A stretch of DNA of 61,768 bases from Jhaorihella thermophila (lineage in GTDB: Bacteria > Pseudomonadota > Alphaproteobacteria > Rhodobacterales > Rhodobacteraceae): assembly GCF_900108275.1 (NCBI RefSeq), contig NZ_FNVD01000014.1, positions 1 to 61,768 of the forward strand, read 5' to 3'. A program made the position numbers and the translations under genes. Within the stretch, counting starts at the first letter, position 1. Each line of letters opens with the position of its first letter. This document shows, piece by piece, positions 1 through 7,906 of this stretch. A model generated the notes under the pieces. It was not told the origin of the DNA. It worked only from the letters and a program-made list of their open reading frames with translations, and made no database searches.

Positions 1-24
1 ACAAGGCTCAGACGCCATACACCG

Positions 25-60
25 CCCCGTCATCACCCTCGGCCAAGGGCGGTGACGGGG
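25..60 (-). terminator. possible hairpin downstream of the SDR gene
   Basis: An 8-bp inverted repeat, CCCCGTCA at 25-32 and TGACGGGG at 53-60, lies about 30 nt past the stop codon of the minus-strand SDR gene. No T-run follows on either strand, so it is only a weak candidate for an intrinsic terminator. Confidence 0.3.
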
Positions 61-90
61 GCAGATTAGCAAAGCCAAGATACAGAAGGG

Positions 91-852
91 TCAGGGCCTG
101 GGATCGGGGTTCACCGTGTGCCCGTCCACGGCAATCACCTGTCCCGACACCAGCCTTGCGGCGTCCGACGCCAGAAAGACCGCCATCTCGGCCACGTCGC
201 GCGCCTCGATGAACCGCCCCATCGACGTGCCCGCGGCATAGCCGGCATAGACCTGATCCCGCGTCATCCCCTTGGCGGCGGCTTCGCGCTGCAACACGCC
301 CTCCATCCGCAGCCCCTCGACCGCGCCGGGACAGATGGCATTGGCGCGCACGCCGTAGGCGCCCAACTCCATCGCCAGCGTCTTGGTCAGCCCGATCACG
401 CCCCATTTCGCCGCCGCATAGGGCGACCGGTTCGGATAGCCATATTGACCCGCCGTCGAAGAGGTCAGGATCATCGCCCCCGCCCCCTGCGACTTCATCA
501 TCGGCGCGGCGTATTTCGCGGCCAGGAACGCACCATCGAGGTTGACCGCGATGCAGGCCCGCCAGTCGTCCAGCGTCACGCCCTCCACCGGCGCCGTCGG
601 CCCGGCGATCCCGGCATTGGCGCAGAGCACGTCCAGCCCGCCCCATCCCCGGCGGATCTCGTCGAACATCGCCGCCATTGCCGCCTCGTCCGCAACGTCC
701 ACAAGCGACCGCCCCCAGCCATCGGGGCAGGTGTCCAGCGCCGCGCCATCCACATCCGCCACCCAGACCCGCGCGCCCCGCGCCGCGAACGCCTCTGCCA
801 TCGCGCGCCCCACGCCCGAAGCCCCGGCGGTGATCAAAACCCGCTGGCTCAC
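91..852 (-). CDS. SDR-family oxidoreductase of the carnitine operon
   Basis: A 253-residue classical short-chain dehydrogenase/reductase. Visible motifs are the Rossmann glycine motif (residues 10-15), NAG (79-81), Ser131/132, and the catalytic pair Tyr145 and Lys149 in YAAAK. The GTG start at 852 overlaps the TGA of the upstream dehydrogenase gene (GTGA), which implies translational coupling and decides the start. The substrate is not shown by the sequence. Its place as third gene of a carnitine operon suggests a 3-hydroxyacid step, such as interconversion of acetoacetate and 3-hydroxybutyrate or oxidation of a carnitine isomer; this is inference. Confidence 0.88.
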   Translation of the reverse strand: MSQRVLITAGASGVGRAMAEAFAARGARVWVADVDGAALDTCPDGWGRSLVDVADEAAMAAMFDEIRRGWGGLDVLCANAGIAGPTAPVEGVTLDDWRACIAVNLDGAFLAAKYAAPMMKSQGAGAMILTSSTAGQYGYPNRSPYAAAKWGVIGLTKTLAMELGAYGVRANAICPGAVEGLRMEGVLQREAAAKGMTRDQVYAGYAAGTSMGRFIEARDVAEMAVFLASDAARLVSGQVIAVDGHTVNPDPRP

Positions 853-2324
853 TTCGGCGCGCGGATCGACGCGCCCGCCCCCTCGGGATAGCCCAGCCCC
901 GCCTGCGCCCGCGCGATCCGCGCCATGTTGGCCTCGATCTCGGCGCGCGGCGCACAGGGGCGACGGGTTTCTAGACTGACATGCAGCAGGAAATGCTCGC
1001 CCGTCGCGATCAGATCCTCGCCACGACACATCCGGTGAAACAGGTGCAGCTTCTTGCCCTGCCCCAGCAGCATCTGCGTGCGCACCGCGATCCGGTCGCC
1101 CGCCAGTGCCTCGTCCAGATGCCGGATATGGCTCTCGGCGGTGAAATAGCTGCCCCCCGAAGCGATGTAATCCGCATCGCAGCCGATCAGCTCCATGAAA
1201 CGGTCGGTCGCGCGCGCAAAGGCGTCCAGATAGCGCGATTCGGTCATGTGCCCGTTATAGTCGGTCCAATCGAGCGGCACGGCCTGCGCAAAGGTCAGGA
1301 TCGGGCGCGAAAGGTCCTCCACCTCGTCGATCCGCCGCGCCAGGTCGGTGCCTGCCTTCAGCCGCGCATCCTGCGCGTTCAGCACCGCACCCGCGCCCCA
1401 GTCGTTCGCCTTGAGCGCCCGCATCATTCCGACCAGGTTATCGTCGCGGATCCGCTCCAGTTCGCGGATGGAATAGGCGCCGGATTGCGCATCCGACTGC
1501 TCGGCGATCATGTCCACCAGATCGTCGGTGAATTCGGGCACGTCCATCAGCCGGGTCCAGGGCCACTGCAGCGCCGGGCCGAACTGCGCCATGAAATGCC
1601 GCATCCCCGCCTCGCCGCCGGCCACACGGTAGGTCTCGAACAACCCCATCTGCGCCCAGCGAATACCGAAGCCCATGCGGATCGCTTCGTCCACCTCTTC
1701 GGTGGTGGCGATCCCGTCCTTCACCAGCCACAAAGCCTCGCGCCAGACGGCCTCCAGAAAGCGATCCGCAACATGGGCTTCGATCTCCCTGCGCAGATGC
1801 AGCGGGAACATACCCATGGCCTCCAGTGCCGTCTTCGCCCGAGAAATCACTTCGGGGTCGTTTGCCTCGGTGGTCACCAGTTCCACCAGCGGCAGCAGAT
1901 AGACCGGGTTGAACGGATGCGTCACCACGATCTGACCGGGGCGCGCCGCGCCCTGCTGCAACTGCGAGGGTCGGAAACCGCTGGTGGACGACCCGATCAC
2001 GGCGCCCGGATCGCATGCCGCCTGGATCTCGCCATAGACCTTCCGCTTCAGCTCCAGCCGTTCGGGCACGCTTTCCTGCACCCAAACCGCGCCTCCCACG
2101 GCCTCGTCCAGCCGCCCGTGAAAACTCAGCCGCCCCTCCGGCGGCAGCGGCGCGTCCGACAGGCCCGGCAAGGACCGCCGCGCATTCGCCAGAACCTCGC
2201 CGATCTTCCGTTCCGCCTCTGGGTCGGGATCGAACACGCGCACGTCCCACCCGTTCAACAGAAACCGCGCGGCCCAGCCGCCACCGATCACGCCCCCGCC
2301 GACAATCGCCGCAACACCCGCCAT
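849..2324 (-). CDS. lcdH: L-carnitine dehydrogenase fused to a thioesterase domain
   Basis: A 491-residue two-domain protein. Residues 1 to about 320 form a 3-hydroxyacyl-CoA dehydrogenase fold with the NAD-binding GGGVIGGG motif (9-16) and the THPFNP signature. From about residue 345 to the end there is a hotdog thioesterase (DWTDYNGHMTESRYLDAF). This architecture is known for carnitine 3-dehydrogenases that carry a betainyl-CoA thioesterase: the N-domain makes 3-dehydrocarnitine and the C-domain would release glycine betaine. A GGGAGGAG ribosome site lies 7 nt before the ATG at 2324. It is downstream of the BKACE gene and coupled to the SDR gene. Confidence 0.9.
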   Translation of the reverse strand: MAGVAAIVGGGVIGGGWAARFLLNGWDVRVFDPDPEAERKIGEVLANARRSLPGLSDAPLPPEGRLSFHGRLDEAVGGAVWVQESVPERLELKRKVYGEIQAACDPGAVIGSSTSGFRPSQLQQGAARPGQIVVTHPFNPVYLLPLVELVTTEANDPEVISRAKTALEAMGMFPLHLRREIEAHVADRFLEAVWREALWLVKDGIATTEEVDEAIRMGFGIRWAQMGLFETYRVAGGEAGMRHFMAQFGPALQWPWTRLMDVPEFTDDLVDMIAEQSDAQSGAYSIRELERIRDDNLVGMMRALKANDWGAGAVLNAQDARLKAGTDLARRIDEVEDLSRPILTFAQAVPLDWTDYNGHMTESRYLDAFARATDRFMELIGCDADYIASGGSYFTAESHIRHLDEALAGDRIAVRTQMLLGQGKKLHLFHRMCRGEDLIATGEHFLLHVSLETRRPCAPRAEIEANMARIARAQAGLGYPEGAGASIRAPK

Positions 2325-2339
2325 GACAGACTCCTCCCG

Positions 2340-2387
2340 CTTCTTTCTGGTCCGAAATACCCCGGGGGTCCGGGGGCTGGCCCCCGG
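2340..2387 (+). repeat. dispersed hairpin element, copy 1
   Basis: The conserved head CTTCTTTCTGG followed by GAAATACCCC is succeeded by the hairpin CCGGGGG (2370-2376) / CCCCCGG (2381-2387). It lies in the 96-bp gap between the BKACE gene and lcdH and, unusually, runs opposite to those genes. Confidence 0.8.
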
Positions 2388-2420
2388 TCCCGCCCCGTCC
2401 ACCCGCGCGGCCGGCCCGCC

Positions 2421-3338
2421 TCAACGCGCCCGCGGCGCCCGCTTCACCAGACCCAGCTTGCCCCGCACCTCCTCGGGGCCGATCACCCGCGCCCCCATGT
2501 TCTCGACGATGGTCACCGCGCGCTCCACCAGTTGCGCATTGGTTGCCAGCACGCCCTTCTCCAGCCAAAGGTTATCCTCCAGCCCCACGCGCACATTTCC
2601 CCCCGCCAGCACGGCGGCGGCAACATAGGCCATCTGGTTGCGCCCCAGCGAAAAGGCGCTGAAGGTCCAGTCCTCGGGCACGTTGTTCACCATCGCCATG
2701 AAGGTGTTCAGGTCGTCCGGCGCGCCCCACGGCACCCCCATGCACAGCTGCACCAGCGCCGGACTCTCCAGGATCCCGTCCTTCACGAGCTGCTTGGCAT
2801 ACCACAGATGCCCGGTGTCAAAGGCCTCGATCTCGGGCTTCACGCCCAGCGCGGTCATCATCCGCCCCATCGCCTGCAACATGCCCGGGGTGTTGGTCAT
2901 CACATAGTCCGCCTCGGCAAAATTCATCGTGCCGCAATCCAGCGTGCAGATCTCGGGCAGACACTCGGCCACATGCTCCACCCGCGCAGCCGCGCCGATC
3001 ATGTCGGTGCCCGCCTCGTTCAGCGGCAGAGGCGCCTCGGGCGGCCCGAACACCGCATCGCCCCCCATTCCCGCGGTGAGGTTCAACACCACGTCCACAT
3101 CCGCCTCGCGTATCCGCTCGGTCACCTCGCGGTAATACTCCACCTTGCGCGACGGCACCCCGGTTTCAGGGTCGCGCACATGGCAATGCACCACGGCCGC
3201 GCCGGCCCGCGCCGCCTCGATCGCGCTTTCCGCAATCTGCGCCGGGCTGCGCGGCACATGCGGGCTGCGATCCTGCGTGCTGCCCGATCCGGTCACGGCA
3301 CAGGTAATGAAGACCTCTCGATTCATGGACAGTGGCAT
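2421..3338 (-). CDS. BKACE-family 3-dehydrocarnitine cleavage enzyme (DUF849)
   Basis: A 305-residue beta-keto acid cleavage enzyme (BKACE, formerly DUF849), a zinc TIM-barrel family that condenses a beta-keto acid with acetyl-CoA and releases acetoacetate plus a new acyl-CoA. The paired zinc histidines are in HCHVRD (His51, His53), and the C-terminal GLEDN segment matches the family. Next to L-carnitine dehydrogenase the expected substrate is 3-dehydrocarnitine, giving betainyl-CoA and acetoacetate. AGGAGG lies 7 nt before the ATG at 3338. It is first gene of the operon, divergent from the regulator across 78 bp. Confidence 0.88.
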   Translation of the reverse strand: MPLSMNREVFITCAVTGSGSTQDRSPHVPRSPAQIAESAIEAARAGAAVVHCHVRDPETGVPSRKVEYYREVTERIREADVDVVLNLTAGMGGDAVFGPPEAPLPLNEAGTDMIGAAARVEHVAECLPEICTLDCGTMNFAEADYVMTNTPGMLQAMGRMMTALGVKPEIEAFDTGHLWYAKQLVKDGILESPALVQLCMGVPWGAPDDLNTFMAMVNNVPEDWTFSAFSLGRNQMAYVAAAVLAGGNVRVGLEDNLWLEKGVLATNAQLVERAVTIVENMGARVIGPEEVRGKLGLVKRAPRAR

Positions 3339-3388
3339 CGGCACTCCTCCTGTGAACTTTCGCAAATCCTGCCCTGCCTTGCCCGTCA

Positions 3389-3416
3389 CAAGTTTTCTCA
3401 ATACGAAGAAAACTTG
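3389..3416. promoter_or_regulatory. perfect palindrome, candidate operator
   Basis: CAAGTTTTCT (3389-3398) and AGAAAACTTG (3407-3416) are exact reverse complements separated by 8 nt. The right arm ends on the base before the regulator's ATG. The site sits between the divergent regulator and catabolic operon, so it is a likely operator for the regulator, perhaps for both autoregulation and operon control. Confidence 0.65.
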
Positions 3417-4391
3417 ATGACACGCGAAAAAAACATCCTGACAACCGGCACCGCCCCCCTCGACGTGGCCGTGCTGGTGATGAATGACAGCAACACACTG
3501 TCGCTGGCGGCGGCCGTGGACCCGATGCGCGCGGCCAACCGGGTGGAGCGGCGGCGCCTCTTTCACTGGCACTACCATACCGCTACCGGCGCCCCGGCGC
3601 GGCTGACCAGCGGCATCGACGTCCCCGGAGAGGCCCTCGCGCGCCTCGATCGCTGCGACCTGCTGCTGGTGGTGGCGGGCTTCAACCTCGAACGACACGC
3701 AACCCCTGCCCTCTGCGCCGGGCTACGCCGAATCGCCGCGACCGGCGCGGCAATCGCCGGCATCGACGGAGGCCCGTGGCTCATGGCTACGGCCGGCCTG
3801 CTCGACGGCCGGTGCGCCACCACCCATTGGGAAGACCTCGACCGCTTTGCCGCACGCTTCCCCGAGATCACGGTCCTGCCCCACCGCTATCATATCGATG
3901 GACGATTTCTCACCAGCGGCGGAGCCATGCCGGCGGTGGACATGATGCTGCACCTGATCGGCGCGCGTTTTGGCGCACCGCTCGCCACGCGGGTTGCGGG
4001 CGCCTTCATCCACGACACCCCCGCCCGCCCGATCCGCGCCCAATCCCGCATCGGCGCCGACCCGCGCCACAACCACGTCACCGCCCGCGCCAGCGCCCTG
4101 ATGGAACAGACCATCGGCGCGCCCCTGCCGGTGCGCGACATCGCGCGCCAATGCGGGGTCAGCCCGCGCGTGCTGGAACAGAACTTCCGCCAGCGCCTCG
4201 ACACGACGCCACGGGCGCACTACCTCGCGCTGCGCCTCGCCGAAGCCCGCCGCCTGGCCACCGATACCGGCCTGCCCATCATCGACATCGCGCTCGCCAC
4301 CGGCTTTGCCTCGCCCTCCAGCTTTGCGCGCGCCTTCCGCGCGGCACATGGCACTTCCGCCCGCGCCCTGCGTCGGGTCCACTCTCCCTGA
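3417..4391 (+). CDS. cdhR: GlxA/AraC-family regulator of carnitine catabolism (CdhR-like)
   Basis: A 324-residue transcription regulator with an N-terminal DJ-1/PfpI-like (GATase-1) sensor domain (residues about 15-190) and a C-terminal AraC-type double helix-turn-helix (about 215-320, with the SFARAFRAAHGTSA signature). Divergence from carnitine genes matches CdhR of Pseudomonas, an activator of carnitine dehydrogenase. The ATG at 3417 has no purine-rich ribosome site because the palindrome occupies that space. The next in-frame Met (codon 22) would cut into the first beta strand, so 3417 is kept. Confidence 0.85.
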   Translation: MTREKNILTTGTAPLDVAVLVMNDSNTLSLAAAVDPMRAANRVERRRLFHWHYHTATGAPARLTSGIDVPGEALARLDRCDLLLVVAGFNLERHATPALCAGLRRIAATGAAIAGIDGGPWLMATAGLLDGRCATTHWEDLDRFAARFPEITVLPHRYHIDGRFLTSGGAMPAVDMMLHLIGARFGAPLATRVAGAFIHDTPARPIRAQSRIGADPRHNHVTARASALMEQTIGAPLPVRDIARQCGVSPRVLEQNFRQRLDTTPRAHYLALRLAEARRLATDTGLPIIDIALATGFASPSSFARAFRAAHGTSARALRRVHSP

Positions 4392-4402
4392 CCAGCGCCC
4401 CG

Positions 4403-4456
4403 CTTCTTTCTGGTCCCCAATACCCCCGCCGGAGGCACGCGCCCGCAAGGGCGCGT
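4403..4456 (+). repeat. dispersed hairpin element, copy 2
   Basis: The head CTTCTTTCTGG plus CAATACCCCC and GCCGGAGGC is followed by the perfect 8-bp hairpin ACGCGCCC (4437-4444) / GGGCGCGT (4449-4456) with loop GCAA. It starts 11 nt past the regulator's stop codon, in the same orientation. Confidence 0.85.
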
Positions 4457-4461
4457 TCATC

Positions 4462-4884
4462 TCACCGCGCGGGCGGAATCGAATAGGTCATCGTCGCCCG
4501 CGCCACCGGCTCCGGCCTGCCTTCGGAAAACATCAGCACATCCCCCACCGCCAGGCTGCGGCCCAGCTTGAGCAGCCGGCATTCGGCCACCACGTCGCGA
4601 CCCGCCTCCGGCTTGCGCATGAAATCCACCGAACAACTCGTCGTCACCGCCAGCGCCTTGCGCCCTACCCGCGCCAGCACCATCGCATAGACCGCGCAAT
4701 CGGCCAGCGCGAACATGGATGGCCCCGACACGGTGCCGCCCGGCCGCAAGTGGCGTTCATCCGTCAACAGCCGCATCGTCAAGGACGTCTCTTCCAGCCG
4801 GTCGATCGCGAAATCGTCGCGAACCTGCGGGAACACCTCGGCCATGTAATCCATGACCTCCTGCGCATTCATTGCCAGAGTCAT
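4462..4884 (-). CDS. PaaI-family hotdog thioesterase
   Basis: A 140-residue single-hotdog protein of the PaaI/YbgC-type acyl-CoA thioesterase group. The core GGTVSGPSMFALADCAVYAMV contains the usual glycine-rich turn and catalytic-helix Asp (LAD), followed by the strand TTSCSVDFMRKP. An AGGAGG site lies 11 nt before the ATG at 4884; the internal Met five codons later is an alternative. It is divergent from the crotonase gene and convergent with the regulator. The acyl substrate cannot be read from the sequence. Confidence 0.85.
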   Translation of the reverse strand: MTLAMNAQEVMDYMAEVFPQVRDDFAIDRLEETSLTMRLLTDERHLRPGGTVSGPSMFALADCAVYAMVLARVGRKALAVTTSCSVDFMRKPEAGRDVVAECRLLKLGRSLAVGDVLMFSEGRPEPVARATMTYSIPPAR

Positions 4885-4942
4885 TCTTTCCCTTTCCTCC
4901 TGCCCATCCTAGAGTTGCCCCGAGATGCACGAGGAGGACAAG

Positions 4943-5728
4943 ATGGCAATTCTGGAACGTCACGACACAGGTGCGGTCGCCCATCTTCGGATGAACGCCC
5001 CCGAGCGCCTCAACGCGCTCAGTGACGAGATGCTGGCCGCCCTGCAATCCGCATTCGACGCGCTGAAGGAGGATCGCTCGATCCGCGCGGTGATCCTGTC
5101 AGGCGCGGGCAAGGCATTCTGCGCAGGACATGACCTCAAGCAGATGACCGCCGCCCGCCAGGCGCAGGACGGCGGCAAGGCCTACTTCAAGGATCTCTTC
5201 GACCGCTGCACCCGGATGATGCTGACGATCCAGGAACTGCCGCAGCCGGTCATCGCCCGGGTGCACGGCATCGCCACCGCAGCGGGCTGCCAGTTCGTGG
5301 CATCCTGCGATCTGGCCATTGCGGCCGAGGGCACGAAATTCGGCGTGAACGGCGTCAACATCGGCCTTTTCTGTTCCACCCCCATGGTCGCGCTCAGCCG
5401 GAACATTCCGCGCAAGCAGGCCTTCGAGATGCTGACCACGGGGCGGTTCATCGACGCCACCCGCGCCGAGGCGCTGGGCCTCATAAACCGCGCCGTCCCG
5501 CCCGAGGATCTGGAGCGTGAAACGGCGGAACTGGCAGAAACCATCGCGTCGAAACTGAGCGCCGCGGTAAAGATCGGCAAGCGGGCCTTTTATGAACAGG
5601 TGCAGATGCCGATCGAACAGGCCTATGCCTATGCAGGCGAGGTCATGGTCGAAAACATGCTCTATCGGGATACGGAGGAAGGCATCGCCGCCTTCATTGA
5701 AAAGCGCGACCCAGAGTGGCAGCAATGA
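4943..5728 (+). CDS. enoyl-CoA hydratase/isomerase-fold protein, catalytic Glu missing
   Basis: A 261-residue crotonase-superfamily protein, closest by eye to the ECHDC3 type. The oxyanion-hole segments AFCAGHDL (58-65) and HGIATAAGCQ are present. The two glutamates of classical enoyl-CoA hydratases appear to be replaced: GGCE reads GCQ (Gln117) and the second falls on Gly137 in FGVNGVNIG. A hydratase label is therefore doubtful. The ATG at 4943 is chosen because GAGGAGG lies 5 nt upstream; an in-frame ATG six codons earlier contains that site. Confidence 0.82.
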   Translation: MAILERHDTGAVAHLRMNAPERLNALSDEMLAALQSAFDALKEDRSIRAVILSGAGKAFCAGHDLKQMTAARQAQDGGKAYFKDLFDRCTRMMLTIQELPQPVIARVHGIATAAGCQFVASCDLAIAAEGTKFGVNGVNIGLFCSTPMVALSRNIPRKQAFEMLTTGRFIDATRAEALGLINRAVPPEDLERETAELAETIASKLSAAVKIGKRAFYEQVQMPIEQAYAYAGEVMVENMLYRDTEEGIAAFIEKRDPEWQQ

Positions 5729-6512
5729 CCGGCCCTGCCCCTGACCTGGACCACGCCGCCCCCATAATTGCGGCAGAACGGGGGCAAGACTTGGATTGTT
5801 TCATGGCAAGAACCTGACTGTTTCCAAAATCAGACTCAGAAACCGCCATCAATCGTGCTACGTTTACAATGTATTAAGTATTCTGTTGTGTGACGAAACA
5901 TTTTTGCTGGACCGTCTTGCTCGATCGGTGCTCATGGTCATGCGCCGGGGTGGTGATCGGCAAGGCGGCCCAATTGATTCCGCTCCCTGTCTTTCCGACC
6001 AGGACGGGATCGCCACCGAGCACAGCCCCAACCTTGCGATCACGGCAGGTGGTCACAGCATGTGAGTCCGCCGCTGTGCCGCGCTCACATACCCCCCCGT
6101 TTCAGACCGATACCCCCTTCGCATGGAGGCTCAAACCTGCCCCGACTGCCGGCATTCGCGCCGAACGCCGGTGATCTCGGCGGCCGGCAAATGTGGCAGC
6201 GCCTTCGGGCGGCTTCGCCTCAGCTGCCGTCGCTGATCCCGGTATCGCGCGGTGCGGCTCTTGCCGCTTGTCCAAACCATAACCCCCAGAACAATAACAA
6301 AAATCCCGATGTTCGGACTCGAAAACAACAAAATCATTCCAATCAGTACGATCAGCATTCTCTGATCCCGTTTGTATTTGCATTGGCTCCTGTCGCTATA
6401 TCGCGTCAGACCAAAAACTCAAAAGATTTTCCTCAAATTCCCCCAAAATGCGACCCAAAGCCCAAAAGAGGCGAACAATTCGCCGCAAACAGCGAAATTG
6501 TAGAAGACCGCC
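5729..6512. other. 784-bp AT-richer island without a convincing gene
   Basis: Base composition drops visibly, especially at 5820-5920 and 6280-6500, relative to the roughly 65% GC surroundings. Open frames on both strands lack ribosome sites and recognisable families. A GC-rich inverted repeat near 5758-5786 may end the preceding gene. I see no tRNA, transposase or terminal repeat. It may be a relic of a lost gene or a regulatory spacer. Confidence 0.55.
6131..6358 (-). CDS. possible small membrane protein
   Basis: A 75-codon frame begins with two adjoining hydrophobic stretches (residues 1-29, rich in Ile, Leu, Val and Gly, ending at Trp) followed by a basic tail. This could be a short helical hairpin anchored by positive residues. 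There is only a weak purine stretch before the ATG at 6358, and the tail looks like random high-GC translation. A real gene here is possible but unproven. Confidence 0.3.
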   Translation of the reverse strand: MLIVLIGMILLFSSPNIGIFVIVLGVMVWTSGKSRTARYRDQRRQLRRSRPKALPHLPAAEITGVRRECRQSGQV

Positions 6513-7178
6513 TTACAACCCCAACTTGTCTCGCATGAAGGCCAAAGCAACCCCGAGTCCATCCGGGGAAATCCCGTGGCCGGTGCCTTTCATGACATGC
6601 GCATAGACGTCCTTGAAGCCGGCCTTCTGCAGCCCCTCGACCGCCTCGGGCAGCGACTGGACAGGCACTACGTCGTCCTGATCGCCATGCACCAGAAGCA
6701 CCGGCATGCGCACCTTGACCTCCTCGGCCAGAAGATCGGGATGCAAGAGACGGCCCGAAAAGGCGACGACGCCCGCAATGGGATCATCGCGGCGCGGGAC
6801 GATGTGCAGGCTCATCATCGAGCCCTGCGAGAACCCGAACAGCACCACCTGCTCAGGCAGCACGTCCTCGTCCACCATCAGCGCGTCGAGAAAGGCGTTC
6901 AGATCATCGGCCGCCGCCTGCATGCCAAGTTCGGCCTCTTCCTGCGACGATCCGTCGATCCAGGGGATCGGGAACCACTGATAGCCGAACGGCATGCCGG
7001 GAATCGATTCGGGCGCGTCCGGCGCCACGAACAGCGTATCGGGCAGATGCTCGCCCAGCGGATCGGCCAGGCTGAGCAGGTCGGCCCCATTGGCGCCATA
7101 GCCATGAACGAAAACCACGATTGAACGGGTCGTGCCCGACAGCGGCCCCTTGCGGCCGGCCCTGAGAACGCGTGTCAT
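6513..7178 (-). CDS. alpha/beta hydrolase, carboxylesterase/phospholipase family
   Basis: A 221-residue esterase of the YpfH/AB_hydrolase_2 group. The oxyanion segment VFVHGYGANG, nucleophile elbow GFSQGSM, acid in GDQDDVVP and histidine in GTGHGI are all present, giving a complete Ser-Asp-His triad. There is no signal peptide, so it is cytosolic. The ATG at 7178 overlaps the stop of the upstream glycosylase gene by 4 nt (ATGA), so the two are co-translated. The natural ester is unknown. Confidence 0.88.
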   Translation of the reverse strand: MTRVLRAGRKGPLSGTTRSIVVFVHGYGANGADLLSLADPLGEHLPDTLFVAPDAPESIPGMPFGYQWFPIPWIDGSSQEEAELGMQAAADDLNAFLDALMVDEDVLPEQVVLFGFSQGSMMSLHIVPRRDDPIAGVVAFSGRLLHPDLLAEEVKVRMPVLLVHGDQDDVVPVQSLPEAVEGLQKAGFKDVYAHVMKGTGHGISPDGLGVALAFMRDKLGL

Positions 7179-7807
7179 CTGATCCCTTCCCTGCCTCGTG
7201 CCAGACGGTAATAGGCCCACAACAACCGCGCCGCAACCGACCGCCAGGGCGACCAGGCCTCGGCCATTTGCCGCAGTGCGCGCTCCTTCGGGCGTTCTGG
7301 CAACTCGAACAGGATCCGCGCCGATTCCTGCAGCGCCAGATCACCGGGCGCGAACACGTCCGCGCGACCCAAGCTGAACATGGCATAGATCTCGGCGGTC
7401 CAGACGCCGATCCCCGGAACCGCAACCAGCGACTTCACCACCTCGCGGTCGGGCATTTCGCGCAAGGCGGCATAGTCGATGCCCGCTTCGGCCAAGGCCT
7501 TGGCATAACGGATTTTCTGCCGGCTCAGCCCCGCCGCGCGCAGCTCGTCCTCGCTGGCGCGCAGGATCGGTTCGGGGGCCGTAAACCCCGCCGCCTGCAT
7601 CCGCCCCCAGATCGCGTCGGCCGCCGCGACCGAAACCTGCTGGCTCACGATCGCCCCCAGAAGCTGTTCGAACCCGTCCGCGCGCCGACGCAGAGGCAAG
7701 GGGCCGGTTTGCGCAAGCGCAGCCGCAAAGCGCGGCTCGCGGTCCGCCAACCATTCCGCCCCCTCGGCCACACAGGCCGGAGTTTCGATGATACGTCCGA
7801 CGGCCAC
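7175..7807 (-). CDS. DNA-3-methyladenine glycosylase II (AlkA-type, HhH-GPD)
   Basis: A 210-residue HhH-GPD base-excision glycosylase that removes alkylated purines. The helix-hairpin-helix VPGIGVWTAEIYAMF is followed by the catalytic Asp in APGDLALQ, and SQQVS matches the family's early helix. No iron-sulfur cysteine cluster is seen, as expected for AlkA rather than Nth/MutY. The start is taken as GTG at 7807, preceded by GGGGGTAGCT; no ATG fits the domain boundary. It is coupled to the esterase gene by a 4-nt overlap. Confidence 0.87.
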   Translation of the reverse strand: MAVGRIIETPACVAEGAEWLADREPRFAAALAQTGPLPLRRRADGFEQLLGAIVSQQVSVAAADAIWGRMQAAGFTAPEPILRASEDELRAAGLSRQKIRYAKALAEAGIDYAALREMPDREVVKSLVAVPGIGVWTAEIYAMFSLGRADVFAPGDLALQESARILFELPERPKERALRQMAEAWSPWRSVAARLLWAYYRLARGREGIR

Positions 7808-7871
7808 AGCTACCCCCGCATTTTTCGTTCCACGCCCATGCTGACGCCACGCCGCAGGCGTGGCAACCGCA

Positions 7872-7900
7872 TTGCATGTTAACACATTCAGGGATAGGCA
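7872..7900 (+). promoter_or_regulatory. promoter for the MFS gene, leaderless geometry
   Basis: TTGCAT (7872-7877), 17-nt spacer, TAGGCA (7895-7900). Only 6 nt separate the -10 box from the ATG at 7907, so transcription should start at or next to the A of the start codon. Confidence 0.55.
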
Positions 7901-7906
7901 GACGTC

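Noticed and set aside
981-3416. Very long plus-strand open frame opposite the carnitine genes
   Set aside because: It is the antisense of the fusion and BKACE genes, produced by high third-position GC. It is rich in His, Arg and Gln with no domain; only its end (3417-4391) is a real gene.
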